A stretch of DNA of 28,194 nt from Bacillota bacterium. Lineage in GTDB: Bacteria; Bacillota; Clostridia; Acetivibrionales; DSM-1351. The position numbers were made by a program, and so were the translations under genes. Positions 1-9,300 of the stretch are shown piece by piece; the stretch's first letter is position 1, and each line of letters begins with the position of its first letter. The notes beneath the pieces were generated by a model. That model saw only the letters and a list, made by a program, of their open reading frames with translations, had not been told where the DNA came from and did not search any database. Where the stretch lies: assembly GCA_023436485.1 (NCBI GenBank), contig JAEZIU010000245.1, forward strand, positions 1 through 28,194, written 5' to 3'.

Positions 1-668
1 TGGTTGTGGATGCTGTTGGGGTTGTTGCAAACGTTGCCGGTGCTCCAGAGGTGCCTGTTGAACAATCTGCGTATTCAAGGATTGAAGCAGAGAGTTACAG
101 TAGCCAGTCAGGAATTCAGACTGAAACCTGTACAGAGGGTGGACTAAATGTTGGATATGTTGAAAACGGAGACTATGCCGTTTATAAAAATGTGGATTTC
201 GGTAGTGGTGCTGAAGGTTTCACAGTAAGAGTAGCAAGTGCCGCTAGCGGAGGGAATATAGAAATTCGCCTTGATAGCGCTACGGGACCGGTCATAGGTA
301 TTTGTCCTGTAACCAGTACAGGCGATTGGCAGACATACACAGATGTAAATTGCAGTGTAAGCGGAGCTACTGGAAAACATGACGTGTATCTAATTTTTAC
401 AGGGGAAAGCGGATACCTGTTCAATATTAATTGGTTCGTATTTAGTGAAAAGACTATAGCTGGAAAATTAGGTGATATAAACTCCGACGGACAAGTAGAT
501 GCAATAGATTTACTATTGCTAAAAAAGTACCTGCTGGGACTGGGAGAAATTCAAGATACAAAGCTGGCAGACTTGGATGCCAACGGAGATATCAATGCAA
601 TAGATTTTTCACTTTTGAAACAATTTATACTGGGTACAATAACCGTCTTTCCGGGGGAAACACTATAA
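1..668 (+). CDS. 3' end of a cellulosomal CBM6-dockerin enzyme (partial)
   Basis: The frame is open to the left edge, so the catalytic part lies outside the window; the GTG at 6 is internal, not a start. What remains is a short linker, a CBM6 beta-sandwich (from about base 66; Cys motifs ETC, GICP and VNC; ending NINWFVF) and a C-terminal type I dockerin with two calcium loops, DINSDGQVD and DLDANGDIN, each followed by Ala-Ile at the cohesin-recognition positions. CBM6 modules bind xylan or other beta-glycan chains; the dockerin docks the enzyme on the scaffoldin. The stop is 64 bases before the GH2 gene, with no terminator between them, so it is probably cotranscribed with it. By context the missing catalytic module is probably a hemicellulase, but nothing here identifies its family. 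Confidence 0.9.
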   Translation, partial: VVDAVGVVANVAGAPEVPVEQSAYSRIEAESYSSQSGIQTETCTEGGLNVGYVENGDYAVYKNVDFGSGAEGFTVRVASAASGGNIEIRLDSATGPVIGICPVTSTGDWQTYTDVNCSVSGATGKHDVYLIFTGESGYLFNINWFVFSEKTIAGKLGDINSDGQVDAIDLLLLKKYLLGLGEIQDTKLADLDANGDINAIDFSLLKQFILGTITVFPGETL

Positions 669-732
669 AGGACATCACTGTTCTGTATGTGTGTTAGAAA
701 CTTAATTGTGATGTAAGGAGGCTTTTTTAGGT

Positions 733-3700
733 ATGTGGAGAAAGAAAATTCTATGTATATTGCTTGTAGCGGTATTAATGCTGACTATGACACCAATACC
801 TCATCAGACGGTAATGGCTGAAACAGCGGGAATTAAGGAACTTAAAGGAACTGATATCTGCAACGGCTTAAGAGGACAGAATTTTAATGAAGGTTGGAAA
901 TTCAACAAGGGTGATGTAACCAATGGTCAGAGTACCAGCTTCAATGATGGTGGTTGGTCAGGGGTTACACTGCCTCACGATTGGAGCATATTTAATTCTT
1001 TTAACCAATCTTCTGCAGCTGGTGGCGGAGGTGGATATCTGGACGGAGGAATCGGATGGTACAGGAAAACCTTTACTATACCTTCCGATTACACAGGTAA
1101 GAAGGTATTCATTGAATTCGACGGAGCATATATGAACAGTCAGGTATGGCTTAACGGTACCTTACTGGGAACCCGTCCGTATGGGTATTCCTCCTTTGAA
1201 TATGACTTAACTCCATACCTCAATGTAGGAGGCAGTAATGTCATAGCAGTCAGGCTCAATAACAACCAGCCTACCAGCCGTTGGTATTCCGGAAGCGGTA
1301 TTTACCGGAATGTTTGGTTGACAGTATTGGACCCGGTCCATGTAGGATACTGCGGAATGTTTGTTACAACACCAACAGTCAGCAGTAGTTCAGCCACTGC
1401 AAACGTAAGCACAAAGATATTGAATCAGGGAAGTAGTGCAAAATCAGTATCATTAAAAACTACAATTATTGATGCAGAGGGTAATTCCGTAGCTTCAAAT
1501 ACATCATCTGCAACTAGTATTGCTGGCAGCGGTAGCAATACATTCAGTCAGAATCTGACAGTAACAAATCCTCACTTATGGTCGCCTGCTTCACCATATC
1601 TATATACTGTTCAGACCCAAGTTATTGTCGATGGCAATGTATTAGATACATACAGTTCTACATTGGGAATCAGATATTTCAACTTTAGCTCCACTTCAGG
1701 TTTTTCACTTAACGGTGTAAATATGAAGATAAACGGAGTTTGTCTACATCATGATTTAGGTTCTCTTGGTGCAGCTGTAAACTATCGTGCCATTGAAAGA
1801 GAGCTCCAGATTATGAAGGATATGGGCTGTAATGCAATTCGTACTTCACACAACCCCCCTGATCCCCAGATGCTTGAAATTTGCGACAGATTAGGGTTAA
1901 TGGTTATGGATGAGGCATTTGACTGCTGGGAAACAGGGAAAACCACCAACGACTATCATCTGTACTTTAACAATTGGGCTCAGACTGATCTTCAAGCAAT
2001 GGTTACAAGGGATCGCAATCATCCTTCAATCATTATGTACGGCGTAGGTAATGAGATTCCTTCACCAACTGTTGCTACAGCTACAAAACTTAAGAACTGG
2101 GTTAAGGATATTGATAGCACAAGACCTGTTACATGGGGCTGTTTCGCTGTTGACATGGGCGATGAATTACATCAGTCGGTCGCAAGTGCTCTCGACTTGG
2201 TGGGCTATAACTATTTCCCATATATGTACGATAGCGGACATAACAACCATCCGGAGAGGAAAATGTTTGGAAGTGAAACAAGCTCTGCTGTTAGAAGCCG
2301 TGGAGTTTATAAAACACCAACAAATAAAAACATTCTAACCGACACCGATAACCAGTGTTCTTCTTATGATAACAGTGTGGTTAGTTGGGGTAACAGTGCA
2401 GAATCATCATACAATGAAATCAATAAACGAAATTACATGGCGGGGGAATTCATATGGACAGGGTTTGACTATATCGGTGAACCTACACCTTACGGATGGC
2501 CTGCAAAAAGTTCATATTTTGGAATAGTGGATACATGCGGTTTCCCGAAAGATATCTATTATTTCTATCAAAGCAAGTGGAGCACTAAGCCGATGGTTCA
2601 TGTTCTGCCTCATTGGAATTGGTCTGCAGGTACTAATGTTGAGGTATGGGCGTACAGCAATTGTGATACGGTAGAATTATTCCTTAACGGAACATCACTT
2701 GGCTCAAAAACCGTTGGAACAGCGGGACATCTTTCATGGAGTGTTCCATGGTCTTCAGGGACATTGAGGGCAAAAGGCACAAAAGGCGGTACTGTGGTAT
2801 ACGATGAAGTCGTCACAGCAGGTGCTCCTTCAAAAGTGCTGTTAAAGCCTGACAGGACTTCTGTAAAAGCCGATGGTAAGGATCTGATATATATCGAAAC
2901 AGATATTGCAGACAGCAAAAATGTGACGGTTCCGACTGCAGACAATGCAGTAAATTTCTCCATATCAGGCCCGGGGGTAATTGTGGGAGTTGATAATGGA
3001 AATTCAATAAGTACTGAATCATATAAAGGCAACAGCCGTAAAGCTTTCAGTGGTAAGTGTCTGGTAATTGTCCAGCCCACTAAAGTTAACGGAACAATTG
3101 TTGTAACGGCAAGCTCCAACGGACTATCCACCGGAAGCGTATCCATCACTTCAGCAGGAGGAGCAGAAGCACCTATTATATCTGCTTATAAACAAATTGA
3201 GGCCGAAAACTATGATAATCAGTCAGGAACACAGAGTGAAAGCTGCACGGAAGGCGGACAGGATGTAGGATTTATTGAAAACGGGGACTACACTGTTTAT
3301 AACAATGTAGATTTCGGAAGCGGTGCCGAGAGCTTTAAGGCAAGAGTCGCAAGTGCTACCAGTGGAGGCAATATTGAGATTAGGCTTGACAGTCCTGACG
3401 GGACTTTAATCGGAACTTGTCCGGTTGCAGGAACAGCGGATTGGCAGACTTATGCTGATGTAAATTGCAGTGTCAGCGAGGTAACCGGAAAACATGACTT
3501 GTATTTAAAATTCACCGGGGATAGCGGATATTTATTTAACCTTAACTGGTTCACGTTTACTGCAATGAGTTCAGCAAAATTGGGAGATTTGAATTCAGAC
3601 GGCCAAGTAGATGCAATGGATTTCCAGTTGATGAAAAAATACCTTTTAGGGCTGGGAACCATTGAAAATACAAAATCAGCTGATTTGGATGCAAGTGGCA

Positions 3701-3780
3701 CTATTGATGTTTTAGATCTGATGCTGCTGAAACAGTACTTACTGGGCAATATAACTTCTTTTCCGGGGCAAGGTACCTAA
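733..3780 (+). CDS. Cellulosomal GH2 beta-galactosidase-like enzyme with CBM6 and dockerin
   Basis: A 1015-residue secreted glycosidase. In order: signal peptide (1 to about 29, cleavage near VMA-ETAG), GH2 sugar-binding sandwich with the PHDW motif, Ig-like domain, GH2 TIM barrel (about 325-610), C-terminal DUF4982-like and GH2 C-terminal domain-5-like segments (about 615-810), CBM6 (817-945) and dockerin (949-1015). The GH2 acid/base is E441 in GVGNEIP and the nucleophile is E572 in AGEFIWTGFDY. This architecture is typical of beta-galactosidases, but GH2 relatives can be beta-glucuronidases or mannosidases, so the substrate is inferred. It probably removes galactose from hemicellulose side chains outside the cell. 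AAGGAGG at 715-721 supports the ATG. The second dockerin loop reads IDVLD, so Val-Leu replaces the usual Ala-hydrophobic pair. Confidence 0.88.
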   Translation: MWRKKILCILLVAVLMLTMTPIPHQTVMAETAGIKELKGTDICNGLRGQNFNEGWKFNKGDVTNGQSTSFNDGGWSGVTLPHDWSIFNSFNQSSAAGGGGGYLDGGIGWYRKTFTIPSDYTGKKVFIEFDGAYMNSQVWLNGTLLGTRPYGYSSFEYDLTPYLNVGGSNVIAVRLNNNQPTSRWYSGSGIYRNVWLTVLDPVHVGYCGMFVTTPTVSSSSATANVSTKILNQGSSAKSVSLKTTIIDAEGNSVASNTSSATSIAGSGSNTFSQNLTVTNPHLWSPASPYLYTVQTQVIVDGNVLDTYSSTLGIRYFNFSSTSGFSLNGVNMKINGVCLHHDLGSLGAAVNYRAIERELQIMKDMGCNAIRTSHNPPDPQMLEICDRLGLMVMDEAFDCWETGKTTNDYHLYFNNWAQTDLQAMVTRDRNHPSIIMYGVGNEIPSPTVATATKLKNWVKDIDSTRPVTWGCFAVDMGDELHQSVASALDLVGYNYFPYMYDSGHNNHPERKMFGSETSSAVRSRGVYKTPTNKNILTDTDNQCSSYDNSVVSWGNSAESSYNEINKRNYMAGEFIWTGFDYIGEPTPYGWPAKSSYFGIVDTCGFPKDIYYFYQSKWSTKPMVHVLPHWNWSAGTNVEVWAYSNCDTVELFLNGTSLGSKTVGTAGHLSWSVPWSSGTLRAKGTKGGTVVYDEVVTAGAPSKVLLKPDRTSVKADGKDLIYIETDIADSKNVTVPTADNAVNFSISGPGVIVGVDNGNSISTESYKGNSRKAFSGKCLVIVQPTKVNGTIVVTASSNGLSTGSVSITSAGGAEAPIISAYKQIEAENYDNQSGTQSESCTEGGQDVGFIENGDYTVYNNVDFGSGAESFKARVASATSGGNIEIRLDSPDGTLIGTCPVAGTADWQTYADVNCSVSEVTGKHDLYLKFTGDSGYLFNLNWFTFTAMSSAKLGDLNSDGQVDAMDFQLMKKYLLGLGTIENTKSADLDASGTIDVLDLMLLKQYLLGNITSFPGQGT

Positions 3781-3839
3781 TTACCCGGAAAACAGGAAGT
3801 ATATAACTTAAAAATTAATCCGAAAGAGAGGAAAAAAAG

Positions 3840-6185
3840 ATGAAACATTTATTTAAAAAAGGTTTTTCTATTGTTTTTTGCTTGTTTCTATTATTGGCAA
3901 GTGTTTCGGCGGTTAACGCTGCAGCAAACGCAAATCCTTCATGGAGTGTTGACGAGAGGGTTGTTTTTCACAACCAGTGCAGCCCGTATGATTACTATGC
4001 TGCTAAAGATCCTACTATTGTTTATTACAACGGTAAGTACCTTGTTTATTACACAGGAGCAAATAAGAGTGGCGGCTGGCAAATGTGCTTCACATCAGCA
4101 AGTACAATTTCAGGACTGAAAACAGCTACACGTACTTATATGAGTAAAATAGGAGAAAGCTATTTCTGTGCGCCGGAATTGTTCTACTATGAACCTCAGA
4201 AATTATGGTACCTTGTTTATCAGGATGGTACATATGGGGCAGCTTATGCAACAACAACTACTCCTGATGATCCGAATTCATGGTCCGGGCCAAAATCCTT
4301 TGGAATATCCGGTAACATGGGCTGGGATTATTATGTAATATGCGATGACCAGTACGCTTACCTGTACAATACACCAAGTGACGGGTCAGGAAAACTGTAT
4401 ATGAGAAAAACCACTCTGGCAAACTTCCCTAAGGGCTGGAGCTCACCTACTGTTGCATGCTCAAATGTTTTTGAAGGAGCAGAGGTTTATAAAAGCCTTG
4501 CCGACAATCAGTATTATCTGCTTATTGAAGCAATGATAGACGGCAGAAGCTATGAACTCTTTACATCATCAAGTGCCGGAGGCCCATGGACTCTTGTAAA
4601 CAATAAATGGGCAACAAGAAGCAATCTTACAAAATACAACGCAGACAAGTGGACAACAAATGTATCACACGGAGAACTTATACGTGCCGGATATAATCAG
4701 AAGCTTGAAATAAATGATATAAACAAGGTAGATTTCCTTATTCAGGGTACTACCGATATGAGTCCTGAATATCAGAAGATTATATGGGATTTGGGACTTA
4801 TAAGAAATTACACAGGTACTCCTGATTTGCCGGAAAACTCTGATACCCCTGTTACTCCAAGATCAGCTTTTGACAAAATAGAAGCTGAGAGCTGGAATGA
4901 CCAGTCAGGAATTCAGAATGTAACCTGTGATGAAGGAACCGAGGCTGTAGGATATACAGAAAATGCTGACTACAGCGTATACAAGAGCATAGATTTCGGT
5001 AGTGGTGCTACCAACTTCCAGGCAAGAGTGTCAAGTGCCACCAGTGGAGGAAAGATTGAAATAAGACTTGACAGTGCAACGGGAACTTTGGTCGGAACTT
5101 GCCCGGTTGCAGGAACAGGCGACTGGCAGACCTTTACAGATGTGAACTGCGATGTCAGCGGTGTAAGCGGTGAACATGACGTATACCTGAAATATATTGG
5201 AGACAGCGGATATTTAATCAACCTTAATTGGTTTAAATTCAGTAATACACCTGTTGTTACAGGCGAATTAGGTGATATAAATTCTGACGGACAAATAGAT
5301 GCCATTGACTTACTAGAATTGAAAAAATATATTCTGGGCTCCGGAACAATAGAAGACACAAAGCTTGCAGATTTGGATGCTAATGGTGAAGTTAATGCAA
5401 TTGACTTCGCACTTATGAAGCAATATTTGCTGGGTATTATAATTGAATTCCCGGGAGAAGGTACTACAGAACCTACCACTCCCAAATTCCATTGTTTCTT
5501 ATTGCTAGGCCAGTCCAATATGGCCGGTTATGCTGCATCACAGGCTTCCGACAAGGTAGAAGACCCTCGTGTACTTGTACTGGGCTTTGATAATAACGCT
5601 GCACTGGGCAGGGTAACAGACCAGTGGGATGTAGCATGTCCTCCTCTCCATGCTTCTTGGCTGGATGCCATTGGACCTGGTGATTGGTTTGGAAAGACTA
5701 TGATACAAAAAGTTCCCTCCGGTGATACTATCGGTTTGATACCATGTGCTATAAGTGGTGAAAAGATTGAGACTTTTATGAAGTCAGGAGGAACCAAATA
5801 CAGTTGGATTGTAAATCGTGCAAAACTTGCTCAACAAAAAGGTGGAGTCATTGAAGGAATTATTTTCCACCAAGGCGAATCAAATAGTGGTGACACAAGT
5901 TGGCCCGGAAAGGTAAAAACATTGGTTACTGACCTTAGAACAGATTTGAATCTTGGTAATGTCCCCTTTATTGCAGGTGAATTGCTTTACAGCGGCCCAT
6001 GTGCAGGGCACAATACACTGGTAAATCAACTGCCTTCCTTGATTACAAATAGCTATGTAGTTTCAGCCGACGGATTAGTTGTAGATCCTGCAGATACACA
6101 ATACCGTCTCCACTTTGGGCATGATTCATCAGTTACTTTAGGCAAGCGCTATGCAGAAAAGATGATTGAAGCACTGAAATGGTAA
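3840..6185 (+). CDS. Bifunctional GH62 arabinofuranosidase-CBM6-dockerin-CE6 acetylesterase
   Basis: A 781-residue secreted enzyme with its dockerin in the middle. Order: signal peptide (1 to about 28), GH62 five-bladed propeller (about 34-335), CBM6 (342-470), dockerin (476-540; loops DINSDGQID and DLDANGEVN, both with Ala-Ile) and a C-terminal SASA/CE6-type SGNH esterase (547-781). GH62 marks are AAKDPTIV with probable base D57, FEGAEVY with probable acid E212, EAMIDGRSYELF, and NVSHGELIRAGYNQ near the end. The esterase has the nucleophile motif GQSNM (S559), HQGESN (677-682) and LHFGH with candidate catalytic H758. GH62 cuts arabinose from arabinoxylan; CE6 relatives remove acetyl from xylan. 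Both would act on decorated xylan. GH43 was the alternative for the first domain, but the SHGELIR and FEGAEVY blocks fit GH62. Gap to the GH2 gene is 59 bases. Confidence 0.87.
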   Translation: MKHLFKKGFSIVFCLFLLLASVSAVNAAANANPSWSVDERVVFHNQCSPYDYYAAKDPTIVYYNGKYLVYYTGANKSGGWQMCFTSASTISGLKTATRTYMSKIGESYFCAPELFYYEPQKLWYLVYQDGTYGAAYATTTTPDDPNSWSGPKSFGISGNMGWDYYVICDDQYAYLYNTPSDGSGKLYMRKTTLANFPKGWSSPTVACSNVFEGAEVYKSLADNQYYLLIEAMIDGRSYELFTSSSAGGPWTLVNNKWATRSNLTKYNADKWTTNVSHGELIRAGYNQKLEINDINKVDFLIQGTTDMSPEYQKIIWDLGLIRNYTGTPDLPENSDTPVTPRSAFDKIEAESWNDQSGIQNVTCDEGTEAVGYTENADYSVYKSIDFGSGATNFQARVSSATSGGKIEIRLDSATGTLVGTCPVAGTGDWQTFTDVNCDVSGVSGEHDVYLKYIGDSGYLINLNWFKFSNTPVVTGELGDINSDGQIDAIDLLELKKYILGSGTIEDTKLADLDANGEVNAIDFALMKQYLLGIIIEFPGEGTTEPTTPKFHCFLLLGQSNMAGYAASQASDKVEDPRVLVLGFDNNAALGRVTDQWDVACPPLHASWLDAIGPGDWFGKTMIQKVPSGDTIGLIPCAISGEKIETFMKSGGTKYSWIVNRAKLAQQKGGVIEGIIFHQGESNSGDTSWPGKVKTLVTDLRTDLNLGNVPFIAGELLYSGPCAGHNTLVNQLPSLITNSYVVSADGLVVDPADTQYRLHFGHDSSVTLGKRYAEKMIEALKW

Positions 6186-6274
6186 ACGGGTAGGGAACTT
6201 GGGTATAGGTGACAAGTACCAACAGCCGACACCTAAATTAAAAAAATAACCCGGATTAGATTGTAAAATATAAG

Positions 6275-6314
6275 CATAGGCCGGGACACTATAAAAACCG
6301 GCCTGTGTTTTTTT
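6275..6314 (+). terminator. Intra-cluster stem-loop with T-run before the GH95 gene
   Basis: A 10-bp arm at 6275-6284 (CATAGGCCGG) pairs with 6298-6307 (CCGGCCTGTG, one G-T pair) across a 13-base loop, followed by seven T at 6308-6314. This has the form of an intrinsic terminator, 90 bases after the GH62-CE6 stop and just ahead of the GH95 ribosome site AAGGAG (6318-6323). As genes of the same type continue downstream, it may be a partial terminator or an RNA processing/stability element that sets the ratio of upstream to downstream enzymes. Confidence 0.7.
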
Positions 6315-6332
6315 ATTAAGGAGAGGGATTTC

Positions 6333-9300
6333 ATGAAGATAAATAAGAAATTTATCAGGAAATTCGGTGCTACTATCTTGGCGGGGGTACTGATTACAAG
6401 TGGAAATTTACCTTTTAGCGGTTACAAAACAATGGCTGCCACTGAAGACACCGTTGGAGCTGATGAGGTTATTACTCAGGATAATGATTTGAAATTATTG
6501 TACAATAGCATGGCGGGGAGTAATTTCTCAGGCGACCCGTACGACAATAACGAATCATTTTACAAGGCATTACCCCTTGGAAACGGACGTATTGGTGCAA
6601 TGGTTTACGGGAACTATCCTGATGAGAGGATTGATTTGAACGAAGCTACCTTTTGGAGTAGCGGTCCCGGCAACAATAATAGAGCCGGAGCGGCAAACTC
6701 TTTGAAAACTGCTCAGGATCAATTGTTTGCCGGTCAATATAAAACAGGTAGCGCCACTGTTGCTAATAGTATGATAGGCGGTGGAGAAGCAAAGTATCAA
6801 TCAATCGGGGACTTAAAACTCTCATTTGGACACAGCTCTGTATCAAATTACTCCAGACAGCTTGATATGAATACCGGAGTTGTCTCCAGTGATTATACAT
6901 ACAATGGAAAACAGTATCACAGAGAGTCTTTTGTAAGCTATCCTGACCAGGTAATGGTAACAAAAATTACATGTAGTTCACCGGGTTCAATATCACTTAC
7001 TGCCGGGTACGAGTCTTCACTTACAGGTCAGTATACCGTTTCTACCTCAGGTAATGACACCTTAGTAATGAATGGACACGGGGATTCTGACAATGGTATT
7101 TCATATGCAGTATGGTTTTCGACACGATCAAAAATTATTAATTCAAATGGTTCAGTCTCAGCTAACAACAACCAAATATCCGTTTCAAATGCAGATTCAG
7201 TGGTTATCCTGACCTCTATCCGTACAAATTTCATAAATTATAAAACCTGTAATGGAGATGAAAAGGGAAAAGCTACTACGGATATTACAAACGCTTCGAC
7301 AAAAACCTATGAAACCTTATATAACAACCATGTCGCAGACTATCAGAACTTATTCAAGAGGGTGGACGTTGACCTGGGTGGAAGCGGCAGCGAAAACAGC
7401 AAACCTATGGGACAACGTATATCTGAATTTGGCACAACAAACGACCCCAAATTGGCTAAAGTGCTTTTCCAATACGGAAGATATTTAATGATTAGTGCTT
7501 CCCGTGATTCACAGCCCATGAATCTTCAGGGAATCTGGAATAAATTCCGTAATCCGGCATGGGGTTGTAAAATGACCACTAATATAAACTATGAAATGAA
7601 TTACTGGCCTGCCTTCACTACAAATCTGGCCGAGTGCTTTGAGCCGTTTGTTGAAAAGGCAAAAGCACTTCAAGCTCCCGGTAATGAAACTGCCCGTGCC
7701 CATTACAACATATCAAACGGATGGGTATTACACCATAATACCGACTTATGGAACAGAACGGCTCCTATCGATGGTGATTGGGGTTTCTGGCCAACGGGTG
7801 CCGGATGGATTTCCAACATGCTGTATGATGCATATACCTTTAATCAGGACACAGCATATTTGAATGAAATCTATCCCGTAATAAAAGGAGCAGCGGATTT
7901 TTTACAAACTTTGATGCAGTCAAAAAGCATAAACGGACAAAATTATCAGGTTATCTGTCCTAGTACTTCACCAGAACTTACGCCACCAAGTACCAGCGGA
8001 GGACAGGGGGCGTATAACAGTTACGGTGTAACTATGGACAACGGAATAAGCCGGGAACTTTTCAAAGATGTAATTCAGGCAGCAGGGATACTTAATGTTG
8101 ATTCTACATTCCGTTCTACTCTCCAATCAAAGGTTTCACAGATTAAACCTGATACTATAGGCAGTTGGGGACAATTGCAGGAATGGGCTTATGACTGGGA
8201 TAGCCAGTCAGAAAGAAACCGCCACATATCCTTTGCTTATGACCTATTCCCGGGAATGGAGATAAACAAACGGAATACACCAACTATCTCCAATGCAGTA
8301 ATTAAATCCCTGAATACAAGAGGAGATGCCGGAACAGGTTGGTCAGAAGCTTGGAAGCTAAATTGCTGGGCACGACTGGAAGACGGAGCTCATGCATACA
8401 ATCTTGTCAAACTGCTTATTTCACCTGTTAATAAAGACGGAAGACTCTATGACAACTTATGGGATGCACATCCTCCATTCCAGATAGACGGTAACTTCGG
8501 ATTCACCTCAGGAATAGCAGAAATGCTTTTGCAAAGTCATAATAATGAAATTCAGCTTTTGCCGGCCTTACCTAGCCAATGGTCAACGGGACATGCCGAT
8601 GGTCTTTGTGCCCGTGGAAATTTCACTGTTACAAAAATGAATTGGGAAAATGGTGTTTTAACCGGTGCTACTATCAAATCAAATTCAGGTAATGTTTGTA
8701 ACGTCCGTTACGGCAACAAAACCATAAGCTTTCCAACAAAGGCAGGATACACCTATCAGTTGGACGGGTCATTACAATTGATAGAACCCGGTACAATGCT
8801 GACAAATGTGGCTTTGAATAAGACTGCCACTGCTTCCGGGTCTAATTCCGGTGAAGAGGGCGGAAAAGCTCTTGATGGTTCAACTACTTCCAAATGGTGT
8901 CATGATGACGGCATGAGCGGTGAATGGCTGCAAGTTGATCTTGGCGCAAAATATGATATCAGTCGTTGGGTTGTGAAACATGCCGGCGTTGCAGAAGCAA
9001 TCAGATTCAATACCAGGGATTTCACCCTGCAAAAGAGTGATGACGGAACTACATGGACTGATGTTGATGCAGTTTATGGAAATCAGCAGAATATAACCGA
9101 CAGAAATGTTCCCACCTTTAATGCAAGATATGTACGATTGTATATTAATACAGCCACTCAGGATAACTCCGGCGGTGCCAGAATTAATGAATTTGAACTC
9201 TGGGGCAAAACCAGCGTCGATATTCCGAAATCTGCGTTTTCACAAATTGAAGCAGAAGAGTTCAGCAGCCAATATGGAGTAGAAGCTGAAACCTGTAACG

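Noticed and set aside
3940..4850. GH43 assignment for the propeller domain
   Set aside because: The FEGAEVY, EAMIDGRSYELF and SHGELIRAGYNQ blocks fit GH62 better than GH43.
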